64,000 nt of DNA. Origin: Micromonospora marina (GTDB lineage: Bacteria > Actinomycetota > Actinomycetes > Mycobacteriales > Micromonosporaceae). The DNA lies in the NCBI RefSeq assembly GCF_900091565.1, contig NZ_FMCV01000003.1, forward strand, positions 62,001 through 126,000. The letters are read 5' to 3'. Position 1 is the first letter of the stretch. Every line of letters starts with the position of its first letter. Made by a program: the position numbers and the translations under genes. Below, piece after piece: positions 26,897 through 36,849 of the stretch. Below the pieces are notes generated by a model. That model did no database searches. It saw only the letters and a list, made by a program, of their open reading frames with translations, and was not told the origin of the DNA.

Positions 26897-29701
26897 ATGC
26901 TCATGTCCCCGTCCCGTCCCGGGCGTCGATCGCGACTGCTGCACGCCGTGCTGCTGGCCTTCACCACCACCACGATGGTCGTCGGCGTGCAGTCTCCGGG
27001 GAGCGCCCACAGCGTCGATCCCGCCGACTACCAAGCCGTCCAGCTCGCCTCGGGCAGTGGCGACGTCGGCCAGCCGATGTCGTTGGCCCTCCTGCCCAAT
27101 CTCTCCGTCGTGCACACCGCGCGCGACGGAACGGTCCGGATCACCGACAAGAACGGCAGCACCAGCGTTGCCGGGAAGCTCACCGTCTACACCCATGACG
27201 AAGAGGGCCTGCAGGGCGTCGGGGTCGACCCCAACTTCGCCAGCAACCGGTACATCTACCTCTACTACTCGCCGAAGCTGTCGACGCCGAGCGGCGACGC
27301 CCCGAAAACCGGCACCCAGGCGGACTGGAACGCGTGGAAGGGCGAGTTCTGGCTTTCCCGCTTCGTGCTCAAGAGCAACAACACGTTGGATCTCGCCAGC
27401 GAGAAGGTGGTGCTCAAGGTCCCGAGCGACCGCGGCCTGTGCTGCCACGCCGGCGGCGACATCGACTTCGACGCGCAGGGCAACCTGTACCTGACCACCG
27501 GCGACGACACCAACCCGTTCGAGTCCTCCGGATCGTCACCGATCGACGAGCGCGCCGACCGCAACCCGCAGTTCGATGCTCAGCGGACCTCCGCCAACAC
27601 AAACGACCTGCGGGGCAAGCTGCTCCGGATCAAGGTGAACGCGGACGGTTCGTACTCCATCCCGACCGGGAACCTCTTCGCGCCCGGTACCGCGAAGACC
27701 CGCCCGGAGATCTACGCCATGGGCTTCCGCAACCCGTTCCGAATGAGTGTCGACAAGCCCACCGGGATCGTCTATCTGGGCGAGTACGGCCCTGACGGCG
27801 GCGCGGTGGCCGGCCGTGGACCGGCCGGGCAGGTCGAGTTCAACCGGATCACCGGACCGGGCAACTACGGATGGCCGTACTGCACCGGGCTGAACACCAG
27901 CGCGGAGACGTACTGGGAGTGGACCTTCCCCAGCGGTCCGGCGACCGGGCAGTACAACTGTGCGGCACCGGTCAACAACTCGTTCCGCAACACCGGTCTG
28001 ACCAACCTTCCGGCGGCCAAGCCCTCCTGGATCCGCTACGGCGGCTCCGCCGGTTCCCCGCCCGAGTTCGGCAGCGGATCGGAGTCGCCGATGGGCGGCC
28101 AGGTCTACCGCTACGACGCCGCCAGCGCGTCGACAGTCAAGTTCCCGTCGGCACTGAACGGGCATTACTTCGCTGCCGAGTACGGCCGTAAGTGGATCAA
28201 GGTCATCGACATGAACTCGGACGGGAGCTACGGTGCGATAAACAGCTTCCCCTGGTCCGGTGGGCAGATCATCGACACCGCGTTCGGTTCGGACGGGGCC
28301 TTCTACGTGCTCGACTACGGTGGTAACAACGCCACCCCGGGGATCTACCGGATCGAGTACATCGGCGGCGGGAACAAGGCGCCAAAGGCCGTAGTGACCG
28401 CGAACAAGACCTCCGGTCCGGCGCCGCTGACCGTGAGCTTCTCATCGGCCGGCTCGTCCGATCCCGACGGTGGGACGTTGACCTACTCCTGGAACTTCGG
28501 CGACGGGACCAGCTCCGCCGCCGCGAACCCGACGAAGACCTTCAGCAGCAACGGGACCTATCCGGTGACCCTCACCGTCCGTGACCCGCAGGGCGCCACC
28601 GGTACCGCAAACCTCACGGTGACCGTCGGCAACACCGCCCCGACCGTTACCTTCCAGGCCCCGACGACCGGGACGCTGTTCAGCTTCGGCGACTCGGTGC
28701 CGTTTCAGATCGGCGTCACCGACCCCGAGGAAGCCGCGATCGACTGCACGAAGGTCACCTTGACCTACCTGCTCGGTCACGACGAGCACGCTCACCAGAT
28801 CACCTCCCGGACGGGCTGCTCCGGGACGATCACCATTCCGGTGGACGGGGAACACGACGAGACCGCGAACATCTACGGCGTCCTGCAGGCCAGCTACACC
28901 GACACCGCCGGGGCAACCGGCACCGCACAGGTCATCCTGCAGCCGCGGCACCGGCAGGCTGAGCACTACTCCACCCAGTCCGGGGTGCAGAAGGCCAGCC
29001 ACAGCAACGCCGAGGGCGGCACGACGGTCGGCTTCGTGAACAACGGCGACTGGATCGCATTCCAGCCGTACCGGCTCAACAACGCCACCGCTTTCACCGC
29101 CCGGGTCTCGTCGGCCGGTGCCGGCGGCACCATCCAGGTGCGGTACGGCTCGGCCACCGGGACACTGCTCGGCTCGGTCACCGTGCCGGTCACCGGGAAC
29201 TGGAACACCTTCACCGAGGTGAGCACTGCGCTGGCCGCCGCACCGAACGGGAGCGGTCCGCTGTACCTCGTCTTCAACGGTGGCGCCGGCAGCCTGTTCG
29301 ACCTGGACGCGTTCACCTTCGCCACCGGCACCGAGGCGGAGTCGTTCAGCTCGCAGTCCGGGGTGAAGGTGGCCGGCCACCTCAACGCCAGCGGCGGAAA
29401 GACGGTCGGCTTCATCAACGACGGGGACTGGACCGGGTACGCGGCAGTGAACACCGCCGGGAAGACGTCCTTCACCGCGCGGGTCTCCTCAGGCAACGCG
29501 GGCGGCACCATCCAGATCCGCTCGGGCTCGGCGACCGGCACCCTGCTCGGCTCGGTGTCGGTGCCGGCGACTGGCGGGTGGGAGACCTTCCAGCACGTCT
29601 CGACCACACTGACCGGCTCCGCGTCCGGCCCGCTCCACCTGGTGTACCGCGGGTCCGGCACCGGATACCTGTTCGACGTCGACTCCTTCGTTCTGTCCTG
29701 A
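26897..29701 (+). CDS. Secreted PQQ-type sugar (glucose/sorbosone) dehydrogenase with PKD and two CBM6-like modules
   Basis: A 934-aa secreted protein: signal peptide (about 1-37), beta-propeller sugar-dehydrogenase domain (about 45-490; EGLQGVGVDPNF, CCHAGGDIDFDAQGNLYLTTGD, EIYAMGFRNPFRM, GEYGPD motifs), a PKD domain (about 495-575; SSDPDGGTLTYSWNFGDG), a linker domain, and two carbohydrate-binding modules related to CBM6 (about 690-810 and 815-934). Soluble enzymes of this family oxidise aldose sugars using PQQ; the modules would hold it on polysaccharide. It is eleven bases upstream of the ThuA gene, which carries a third copy of the same module. Actual cofactor use is inferred from the family. 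Confidence 0.88.
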   Translation: MLMSPSRPGRRSRLLHAVLLAFTTTTMVVGVQSPGSAHSVDPADYQAVQLASGSGDVGQPMSLALLPNLSVVHTARDGTVRITDKNGSTSVAGKLTVYTHDEEGLQGVGVDPNFASNRYIYLYYSPKLSTPSGDAPKTGTQADWNAWKGEFWLSRFVLKSNNTLDLASEKVVLKVPSDRGLCCHAGGDIDFDAQGNLYLTTGDDTNPFESSGSSPIDERADRNPQFDAQRTSANTNDLRGKLLRIKVNADGSYSIPTGNLFAPGTAKTRPEIYAMGFRNPFRMSVDKPTGIVYLGEYGPDGGAVAGRGPAGQVEFNRITGPGNYGWPYCTGLNTSAETYWEWTFPSGPATGQYNCAAPVNNSFRNTGLTNLPAAKPSWIRYGGSAGSPPEFGSGSESPMGGQVYRYDAASASTVKFPSALNGHYFAAEYGRKWIKVIDMNSDGSYGAINSFPWSGGQIIDTAFGSDGAFYVLDYGGNNATPGIYRIEYIGGGNKAPKAVVTANKTSGPAPLTVSFSSAGSSDPDGGTLTYSWNFGDGTSSAAANPTKTFSSNGTYPVTLTVRDPQGATGTANLTVTVGNTAPTVTFQAPTTGTLFSFGDSVPFQIGVTDPEEAAIDCTKVTLTYLLGHDEHAHQITSRTGCSGTITIPVDGEHDETANIYGVLQASYTDTAGATGTAQVILQPRHRQAEHYSTQSGVQKASHSNAEGGTTVGFVNNGDWIAFQPYRLNNATAFTARVSSAGAGGTIQVRYGSATGTLLGSVTVPVTGNWNTFTEVSTALAAAPNGSGPLYLVFNGGAGSLFDLDAFTFATGTEAESFSSQSGVKVAGHLNASGGKTVGFINDGDWTGYAAVNTAGKTSFTARVSSGNAGGTIQIRSGSATGTLLGSVSVPATGGWETFQHVSTTLTGSASGPLHLVYRGSGTGYLFDVDSFVLS

Positions 29702-29712
29702 GGGGAGATGCC

Positions 29713-31389
29713 ATGAAAGCCATCCGGCTCTCGGCCACACTCGCAGCCGTCCTGCTGCTGGTCGGTGGTCTCGCTCCGTCGGTGTCGGCTGCCGACCCCG
29801 CTTACCAGGTACTGGTCTTCTCCAAGACCGCGGGTTTCCGGCACGGCTCGATCGCCGCCGGCGTCCAGGCGGTGCGCGACCTCGGTGCGGCGAACAACTT
29901 CACCGTCACCGCGACCGAGGACGCGAACACCTTCACCACCGCCAACCTCGCCCAGTTCGAGGCGGTGGTCTTCCTGAACACCACGGGCGACGTGCTCAAC
30001 ACCAGCCAGCAGGACGCCTTCCAGGCGTACATCGAGGGCGGTGGCGGGTTCGTCGGGGTGCACGCGGCAGCCGACACCGAGCACGGCTGGCCCTGGTACG
30101 GCCAGCTGGTGGGTGCCCGGTTCGTGTCCCACCCGGCGGTCCAGTCGGCCCAGGTACGGGTGGAGAGCCGGGCGCACGCCGCGACCGCACACCTGCCGCA
30201 GACCTGGACCCGCACCGACGAGTGGTACAACTACCACGTCAACCCGCGGTCGTCCGCGCGAGTGCTGGCCAGCCTCAACGAGACCAGCTACTCCGGCGGC
30301 ACCATGGGAGACCACCCGATTGTCTGGTGCCGCTCGATCTCCGCCGGCCGGTCGTTCTACACCGGGGGTGGGCACACCGACGCCTCCTTCACCGATCCGA
30401 CGTTTCGCACCCACCTGCTGGGCGGGATCCGGTACGCGGCCGGCTTCGCGAAGTTCGACTGCCGAGCGGAGACCGGCTATACCACCCTCTACGGCGGGTC
30501 GACCGCCGGCTGGACGCAGGCCGGACCGGGTGGTTTCACAAACAGTGACGCGACCCTCAGCTCCTTTGGCGGCCGGGGCGTCTACTGGCACTCGGCCAAG
30601 GCGTTCCGGTCGTACTCCCTGAAGCTCGACTGGCGGCTGGCCGGCTCGGACGACTCCGGCGTGATGATCGGCGCCGACAGCACGTCCGGGACCACCCCGG
30701 CCGGCGGCTACGAGGTCCAGATCGGCGGCTCCGGCTCGGCGAACCAGGTGACCGGGGCGGTCTACGGGGCGAAGGCGCCGAACGCGTCGGCCCGGGACGC
30801 GGCGCTGAACCCGCCCGGCAGCTGGAACACCTACGAGCTGCTGGTGGAGGGCGAACGGATCCGGGTGTTCCTCAACGGCGTGCAGATCAACGATTTCACC
30901 AGCACCGACCAGAGCCGGAGTCTGCAGGGTTACATCGGCGTCCAGAACAGCGCGGCCGGTGACGGGGTTGCGTTCCGGAACATCCGGATCAGGGAGCTTG
31001 TCACATCCGTCAAGGTGGAGGGGGAATCCTATTCGATGTCGTCCGGAGTGCAGATCGCGAATCACTCGTCCGCCAGCGGAGGAAAGACCGTCGGATACGT
31101 CAACAATGGCGACTGGGTGGGGTACGCGGCGGTGAGCGCCGCCGGCCGGACGTCTTTCTCCGCCCGCGTCTCCTCGGCAACCGCCGGCGGCACCATCGAG
31201 GTCCGGTCCGGCTCGGCCACGGGAGCGCTGCTCGGGTCGGTGGCGGTACCGGGCACCGGCGGCTGGGGCACCTTCACCACGGTCAGCACCGCCCTGAGCA
31301 GCACCGGAACCGGCTCGCTCCACCTGGTCTTCAAGGGCGGCGGCGGATATCTGTTCGACGTCGACTGGCTCAGCCTCGACGGCGGCTAG
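29713..31389 (+). CDS. Secreted ThuA-like / DUF1080 / CBM6-like protein
   Basis: A 558-aa secreted protein: signal peptide (1-27), ThuA-like glutamine-amidotransferase-fold domain (about 30-255; VFSKTAGFRHGSI, GGGFVGVHAAADTEH, DHPIVWCR), a DUF1080/3-keto-disaccharide-hydrolase-like lectin fold (about 260-430; DWRLAGSDDSGVMIG, SWNTYELLVEGERIRVFLNG), and a C-terminal CBM6-like module (about 435-558). ThuA and DUF1080 families are linked to 3-keto-sugar metabolism. The ATG at 29713 is preceded by GGGGAGA. It is co-transcribed with the sugar dehydrogenase and ends at a strong hairpin. Confidence 0.87.
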   Translation: MKAIRLSATLAAVLLLVGGLAPSVSAADPAYQVLVFSKTAGFRHGSIAAGVQAVRDLGAANNFTVTATEDANTFTTANLAQFEAVVFLNTTGDVLNTSQQDAFQAYIEGGGGFVGVHAAADTEHGWPWYGQLVGARFVSHPAVQSAQVRVESRAHAATAHLPQTWTRTDEWYNYHVNPRSSARVLASLNETSYSGGTMGDHPIVWCRSISAGRSFYTGGGHTDASFTDPTFRTHLLGGIRYAAGFAKFDCRAETGYTTLYGGSTAGWTQAGPGGFTNSDATLSSFGGRGVYWHSAKAFRSYSLKLDWRLAGSDDSGVMIGADSTSGTTPAGGYEVQIGGSGSANQVTGAVYGAKAPNASARDAALNPPGSWNTYELLVEGERIRVFLNGVQINDFTSTDQSRSLQGYIGVQNSAAGDGVAFRNIRIRELVTSVKVEGESYSMSSGVQIANHSSASGGKTVGYVNNGDWVGYAAVSAAGRTSFSARVSSATAGGTIEVRSGSATGALLGSVAVPGTGGWGTFTTVSTALSSTGTGSLHLVFKGGGGYLFDVDWLSLDGG

Positions 31390-31395
31390 GCAGCC

Positions 31396-31429
31396 GGTGG
31401 GGCCGGCGGACGCACCCGCCGGCCCCACC
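31396..31429 (+). terminator. Hairpin terminator after the ThuA gene
   Basis: A perfect 13-bp stem (GGTGGGGCCGGCG with its complement) and an 8-base loop begin seven bases after the stop codon. Confidence 0.85.
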
Positions 31430-31723
31430 GCACCCCATCCGACCGGAGCGGCACCCGCTGCGCCGGCGACCGCGGCACTGGTGCCGAATAGGCTCGTCCG
31501 GGTCTCGCACAGTTATGTGCGAGATGCGTTCCGCCGGGCGGGAATAGGAGCACGTGTGTGCTGCCGGCAGAGCGTGCAATCGTTTCGTGAGTAGTCGGAG
31601 GCAGTGATCGGTGTCGTTGCTGAAGTGTTACGAAAGTATTTATTTCTCGGTCTTGTCGAGCCTCTCGGTCGCCTCTAACTTGATAGCCGACACGGCAGGG
31701 CGACCAAAGCGCCGGGGAAGGGG
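31430..31723 (+). promoter_or_regulatory. Intergenic region with the promoter of the ROK-sugar transporter operon
   Basis: No gene is visible. The stretch 31615-31690 is unusually AT-rich for this genome (GTTACGAAAGTATTTATTTC at 31627-31646) and most likely holds the promoter and the binding site of the ROK regulator encoded immediately downstream. I could not fix -35 and -10 boxes. Confidence 0.5.
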
Positions 31724-33028
31724 GTGAGACGGTTGGTCGTACAGGTTGAACCAACCGCCGCCCCGGCGCAGCCGGCAGATCTTCCAGCCGATCAGACCAC
31801 TGTTCGTCGTTCCAACCTCTCCCTGGTGCTGCGTTACCTGAACACCAGGGGCCCGGCGTCCCGGGCGGCCATCGCCGCCGAGACCGGGCTGAACAAGACC
31901 ACCGTCTCCAGCCTGATCAGCGAGCTGCAGGCCCGCGGCCTGGTGGTCGAGACCGGCCTGCGGCAGGCCGGCGCAGTCGGCCGCCCCGGGCGGGTGATCT
32001 CCCTCGACGGGGCCACCGTCGGCGCGCTCGGGCTGGAGATCAACGTCGACTACATCGCCACGCACGGCCTGGACCTGACCGGGCGGACGCTGATCGACCG
32101 GCGGATCGGCTTCGACGCGATGGGTTCCGATGTCGACCGTTCGCTGGAGCGGCTCGTCGCGGTGGTGCGCGAGGCGCTGGCCGACCTCGCCGCGGCGCGG
32201 CTACGGGTCATGGGGATCACGGTGGCGGTCCCCGGGCTCGTGAACGTGGAGACCGGCACCGTGCTGTACGCACCCAACCTCGGCTGGCGGGACGTCCCGG
32301 TGGCGCAGCGGCTGGCCGCTGGCTCGGCCCCGATCCCGGTGCGGGTCGACAACGACGCCAACCTGGCCGCCCTGGCCGAGTACACGGCGGGCGTGGCGGC
32401 CGGCACCCCCGATCTGGTCTACCTGACCGGGGAGGTCGGTGTCGGCGGTGGGGTCATCTCCGGCGGTCGGCTGCTGCGTGGTGGCGACGGCTTCGCCGGG
32501 GAGGTCGGTCACCTTCCGGTCGATCCGAACGGTGACCTGTGCGGCTGCGGGCGGACCGGGTGTTGGGAAACCAAGGTCGGCCTCGCGGCGCTGCTGCGGA
32601 TGGCGGCGCCGGATCACGCCTACGGGCGCCCCGACAGCGGCCCGGTCCGGGTGCCGGAGGAGCGCCTGACGGAGATCGAACGCCGGCAGGCGGCGGGGGA
32701 TCCCCGGGTCGAGCAGGCTCTGCGCGAGATCGCGCGGTGGCTCGGCATCGGCGGTGCCATCCTGGCCAACCTGCTGAACCCGCGGGTGATCGTCCTGGGC
32801 GGCTACTTCGCCCGGTTCCGCGGACATCTCATCGCCGAGGCGCAGGCGCAGCTGGACCGGTTGGTCGTGGCCGGGGCGGATGCCCGGTGCCAGTTCGTCG
32901 CCTCCGAACTCGACTTCCGGGCCGCCGCTCACGGCGCAGCCCACGTCGCGGTCGAACAGGTCCTCGCCGACCCGACGATGGTCGCCATGCTTCCTGCCAA
33001 GTCCCAACCCACCTGGAGGCGCCGATGA
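31724..33028 (+). CDS. ROK-family transcriptional regulator (NagC/XylR/Mlc type)
   Basis: A 434-aa repressor: N-terminal winged helix (ASRAAIAAETGLNKTTVSSLI, about 45-65) and a sugar-kinase-like ROK domain with the zinc-binding cluster CGCGRTGCWE and EVGHLPVDPNGDLCG before it. The DxGxT phosphate motif of kinases is absent, as expected for a regulator. The GTG at 31724 has purine-rich sequence too close upstream; TTG at 31733 is an alternative start. It overlaps the transporter ATPase gene by four bases and probably responds to the transported sugar. Confidence 0.9.
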   Translation: MRRLVVQVEPTAAPAQPADLPADQTTVRRSNLSLVLRYLNTRGPASRAAIAAETGLNKTTVSSLISELQARGLVVETGLRQAGAVGRPGRVISLDGATVGALGLEINVDYIATHGLDLTGRTLIDRRIGFDAMGSDVDRSLERLVAVVREALADLAAARLRVMGITVAVPGLVNVETGTVLYAPNLGWRDVPVAQRLAAGSAPIPVRVDNDANLAALAEYTAGVAAGTPDLVYLTGEVGVGGGVISGGRLLRGGDGFAGEVGHLPVDPNGDLCGCGRTGCWETKVGLAALLRMAAPDHAYGRPDSGPVRVPEERLTEIERRQAAGDPRVEQALREIARWLGIGGAILANLLNPRVIVLGGYFARFRGHLIAEAQAQLDRLVVAGADARCQFVASELDFRAAAHGAAHVAVEQVLADPTMVAMLPAKSQPTWRRR

Positions 33029-34548
33029 CCGCCGAGACCGTGCTGCGGCTCACCGACGTGGTGAAGACCTTCCCGGGCGTACGCGCCCTCGACGGGGTTC
33101 AGTTGGCGGTCCGTGCCGGCGAGGTGCACTGCCTGCTCGGGCAGAACGGCGCCGGCAAGTCCACACTCATCAAGGTGCTGGCCGGGGTGCACCGGCCGGA
33201 TTCCGGGACCGTCGAGTGGCGCGGCGAGCCGGTGACCTTCGCCAACCCCCAGGCGGCGATGCGCGCCGGCATCGCCACCATCTACCAGGAGCTCGACCTC
33301 GTCGAGGACTTGTCGGTCGCGGAGAACGCCTTCCTCGGCCACGAGCCGCGCCGGTTCGGCTTCGTTCAGCGCGGCCACATGGCGCGGCGGACGCGGCAGA
33401 TATTCGGCCGGCTCGGTCACGCGGAGATCCCGCCGAACCGGATGGTCCGTTCGCTGCCGGCCGCCGCCAAGCAGGTGGTCAGCATGGCCCGGGCGCTGTC
33501 GCACGAGGCCCGCCTGATCATCATGGACGAGCCGAGTGCGGTGCTGGCGCACGACGAGGTCGGCAACCTGTTCCGGATCATCCGGGAGCTGACCGCCCAG
33601 GGCATCGCCGTCATCTACATCTCCCACCGGCTCGAGGAGATCCGCGAGATCGGCGACCGGGTCACCGTACTGAAAGACGGCCGGACCACCGCGGCGAACC
33701 TGTCGGCCCGCGAGACCCCGACCCGCGACCTGGTCTCCCGGATGACCGGCCGCAGCATCGAGTACGTCTTCCCGGACCGTCCCGTCGAGGCGGCGGCCGG
33801 TGCGGAACTGCTTCGCGTCGACGGGCTGACCCGGGCCGGCGAGTTCGCCGACGTGTCGCTGTCCGTACGGGAGGGCGAGATCGTCGGTATAGCCGGACTG
33901 GTCGGTTCCGGCCGGTCGGAGCTGCTGGAGACCATCTACGGCGCCCGCCGGGCCGATGGCGGCACCGTCACGATGGGCGGGAAGGCGCTGCGTCCGGGCA
34001 GCGTGGGCGCGGCGGTCCGCGCCGGCCTCGGCATGGCGCCGGAGGAGCGAAAGAGTCAGGCGTTGCTGCTGGGCGAACCGATCTACCGCAACGTCACGCT
34101 GGCCACCTTCGGCCGGTACGCCCGAGGCGGGTTCACCGACACGGGCAAGGAACAGGTCGAGGCGGACCGCATCGCCGACAGCCTCGACCTGCGCCCCCGG
34201 GACGTCCGCCGGTCCGTGCGCACCCTCTCCGGTGGCAACCAGCAGAAGGTCGTGGTCGGGCGGTGGCTGCTCGGCGACACGAAGCTGTTGCTGCTGGACG
34301 AGCCGACCCGGGGCGTGGACGTCGGCGCCAGGACGGAGTTGTACCAGGTGATCCGCGCTCTCGCCGCCCAGGGCGTCGGCGTCCTGCTGGTCTCCAGTGA
34401 GGTCCCCGAGGTGCTCGGTCTGGCCGACCGGGTGCTGGTCATGCGGGAGGGCCGGGTCGTCCGCACGGCCCCGGCCACCGAACTCGACGAGAACACCGTG
34501 CTCGACCTCGTCATGGCGGGGTCCCTGATGGAAGGCGCACCGGCATGA
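33025..34548 (+). CDS. Sugar ABC transporter ATP-binding protein (RbsA/MglA type, two NBDs)
   Basis: A 507-aa tandem ATPase. NBD1 (about 5-245) has Walker A GQNGAGKST and Walker B LIIMDEPSAVL but a degenerate signature (SLPAAAKQ), as is usual in RbsA-like proteins. NBD2 (about 255-500) has a degenerate Walker A (GLVGSGRSE), a canonical signature LSGGNQQK and Walker B LLLLDEPTRGVD. It energises uptake of a pentose- or hexose-like sugar. Confidence 0.93.
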   Translation: MTAETVLRLTDVVKTFPGVRALDGVQLAVRAGEVHCLLGQNGAGKSTLIKVLAGVHRPDSGTVEWRGEPVTFANPQAAMRAGIATIYQELDLVEDLSVAENAFLGHEPRRFGFVQRGHMARRTRQIFGRLGHAEIPPNRMVRSLPAAAKQVVSMARALSHEARLIIMDEPSAVLAHDEVGNLFRIIRELTAQGIAVIYISHRLEEIREIGDRVTVLKDGRTTAANLSARETPTRDLVSRMTGRSIEYVFPDRPVEAAAGAELLRVDGLTRAGEFADVSLSVREGEIVGIAGLVGSGRSELLETIYGARRADGGTVTMGGKALRPGSVGAAVRAGLGMAPEERKSQALLLGEPIYRNVTLATFGRYARGGFTDTGKEQVEADRIADSLDLRPRDVRRSVRTLSGGNQQKVVVGRWLLGDTKLLLLDEPTRGVDVGARTELYQVIRALAAQGVGVLLVSSEVPEVLGLADRVLVMREGRVVRTAPATELDENTVLDLVMAGSLMEGAPA

Positions 34549-35669
34549 GTGACGTGAAGGACACCTCTACCGCCGCGCCGGCGCGCGGGACGGATCTCCC
34601 GGCGCAGTCACCGCCGGTCGACCCGGCGGAGACCGTCCTGGCCAGTGAGAAGGCAGGCGGCAGGCTCTCCTGGTGGCACGGCGAGGGGGGCGAGGGCGCT
34701 CGGCGCAACCTTGCCCTGATCGGGGTCCTGGTCGTGCTGGTCATCATCGGCGCGGCCACCCGCTCCGATCTCTACTCCCGACCGGACTGGGTCTGGGACA
34801 ACGTGTTGAGCATCCTCAAGCTCGCCTCGGTGGTCGGTGTGGTCACGGTCGGCATGACCTTCGTGATGATCGGCGGCGGCATCGATCTGTCGGTCGGCGC
34901 GATCGTCGCCCTTGCCGGAGTCTGGTGCACCACGGTCGCGACGCAGAGCTACGGCGCCGGCGGCATGATCTTCAGCGCCCTCACCGTCGGGATGGCGGTC
35001 GGCTTGGTAAACGGTCTGCTGATCTCGTACGGGCGGCTGGTGCCGTTCATCGCGACCCTGGCGATGCTGGTGGCGGCCCGCGGACTGGCCGCGGAGATCT
35101 CCGACAAGCAGACGCAGGTCTCGGACAACGGCTTCATCAACGGCCTGGCCAGTAACAACGTGCTCGGCATTCCGCTGCTGGTCTACATCCTCGCCGCCGT
35201 CGTGGCCGCCGGCTGGGTGCTGCTCAACCGCACCACGTTCGGCCGCCGCACCGTCGCGGTCGGCGGCAACCCGGAAGCGGCCCGGCTGGCCGGCATCGAC
35301 GTCAAGCGGCACACCCTGCTGCTCTACGCGCTCTCCGGTCTCTGCTGCGGCATCGCCGCCGTCATGCTCACCGCCCAGGCGAACTCCGCCCAGGCGGCGA
35401 TGGCCAACCTGTACGAGCTGGATGCGATCGCCGCCGCGATCATCGGCGGCACGCTGCTCAGCGGCGGGCGGGGGACCATCACCGGCTCGCTGCTCGGAGT
35501 GATCATCTTCGCCACGATCACCAACCTCTTCGCCATCAACGGCCTCACCACCGAGGCCCAGAACATGGTCAAGGGCGGCATCATCGTCGCCGCCGTCCTG
35601 ATCCAGCAGGTGCAGTTCCGCAGCCTCACCCAGTTCCTGGGCCGAAACCGGCTCACCCGCACCACCTGA
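34545..35669 (+). CDS. Sugar ABC transporter permease (RbsC type)
   Basis: A 374-aa membrane protein with a charged 60-residue cytoplasmic N-terminus and about eight to ten hydrophobic segments; the family hallmarks GGGIDLSVGAIVALAG and FGRRTVAVGGNPEAARLAGI are present. The ATG overlaps the ATPase stop. A single permease gene suggests a homodimer in the membrane. Confidence 0.93.
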   Translation: MSDVKDTSTAAPARGTDLPAQSPPVDPAETVLASEKAGGRLSWWHGEGGEGARRNLALIGVLVVLVIIGAATRSDLYSRPDWVWDNVLSILKLASVVGVVTVGMTFVMIGGGIDLSVGAIVALAGVWCTTVATQSYGAGGMIFSALTVGMAVGLVNGLLISYGRLVPFIATLAMLVAARGLAAEISDKQTQVSDNGFINGLASNNVLGIPLLVYILAAVVAAGWVLLNRTTFGRRTVAVGGNPEAARLAGIDVKRHTLLLYALSGLCCGIAAVMLTAQANSAQAAMANLYELDAIAAAIIGGTLLSGGRGTITGSLLGVIIFATITNLFAINGLTTEAQNMVKGGIIVAAVLIQQVQFRSLTQFLGRNRLTRTT

Positions 35670-35773
35670 CCCCGTTCGAAACACCCTGCCGCAACCCCGG
35701 GCCATCGAGACCACGGCGGACGAAGCTCATACACCCGAATCCCTTCAAACATTCCTGAAAACAGGAGGTCGTC

Positions 35774-36829
35774 ATGACCCAGCACAGCCGCGACCTGTCG
35801 CGCCGCCGGCTGCTCTTCGGCGGGGCCGCGGTCGGCGCCGGTGTCCTGCTCGCCGGCTGCACCAGCAACGAGGAGCAGCCGACCGAGGCGCAGACCAAGG
35901 CGGCCAACGCCCCCGGCGGCAACAGCGAGCCCGGCAAGCAGGTGACGATCGGCTTCTCCGCCCCGGCCGCGGACCACGGCTGGATCGCCGCCATCACCAA
36001 CAACGCCAAGGCGCAGGCCGGCACGTTCTCGGACGTGGAGTTCAAGACGGTCGAGGCCGGCGCCGACGCGGCGGCCCAGCGGGCCGCGCTGTCCACGCTG
36101 ATCTCGCAGAAGCCCGACGTGATCGTGCTGCTGCCGCACGACGGCAAGGAACTCAACGCCTTCGGCCTGGAGGCGATGAAGGCCGGTATCCCGGTGGTCA
36201 ACCTGGACCGGGCGTTTCCGGACGCGAAGGCCTACCGGTTGCAGATCAAGGGCGACAACTACGGCATGGGCGTGGCCGCCGCCACGTACATCATCGTGCA
36301 GCTGAAGGCGAAGAACGTGGCCAACCCGGTGATCGGTGAGATCGCCGGCATGGACGAGCTGGAGTTGACCCAGGAGCGGTCGAAGGGCTTCGCGGACACG
36401 CTGGCCCAGGCCGGATTCAAGGTCGCCAACCGCCGGGCCGCCCGGTTCACCGCCGACTCGGGCCAGCAGGAGGCCTCCCAGCTGCTCCAGGCCCTGCCGA
36501 GGATGGACGCCCTCTGGAACCACGACGACGATCAGGGCATCGGCGTGATGGCCGCGATCAACCAGGCCAATCGCAAGGAGTTCTTCATGGTCGGCGGTGC
36601 CGGCTCGAAGAAGGCCATCGAGGACATCCAGGCGGACGACACCCCGCTGAAGGCCACCGTCACCTACAGCCCGTCGATGGCCTCCTCGGCCATCTCGCTC
36701 GCCCGGCTCATCGGGCAGGGCAGGGGCATGTCCGACCTGGTGGAACTCCAGGTTCCCAAGGAGATCATCCTCGCCTCCGAGACGATCACGAAGGAAAACG
36801 CGGGCGACTACCTGAAGCTCGGGTTCTGA
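35774..36829 (+). CDS. Sugar ABC transporter substrate-binding lipoprotein (RbsB type, Tat signal)
   Basis: A 351-aa periplasmic-binding-protein-1 family lipoprotein. The N-terminus carries a twin-arginine motif (SRRRLLFGG) and a lipobox (LLAGC), so it is exported folded through Tat and lipid-anchored. The mature part has the ribose/galactose-binding pattern (LISQKPDVIVLLPHDG, GIPVVNLDRAF). In the 104-base gap before it, TCCTGAAAACAGGA (35753-35766) overlaps the AGGAGG ribosome site and could fold over it. The sugar is unknown. Confidence 0.92.
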   Translation: MTQHSRDLSRRRLLFGGAAVGAGVLLAGCTSNEEQPTEAQTKAANAPGGNSEPGKQVTIGFSAPAADHGWIAAITNNAKAQAGTFSDVEFKTVEAGADAAAQRAALSTLISQKPDVIVLLPHDGKELNAFGLEAMKAGIPVVNLDRAFPDAKAYRLQIKGDNYGMGVAAATYIIVQLKAKNVANPVIGEIAGMDELELTQERSKGFADTLAQAGFKVANRRAARFTADSGQQEASQLLQALPRMDALWNHDDDQGIGVMAAINQANRKEFFMVGGAGSKKAIEDIQADDTPLKATVTYSPSMASSAISLARLIGQGRGMSDLVELQVPKEIILASETITKENAGDYLKLGF

Positions 36830-36849
36830 CACACCGGGGGAGACCCACA

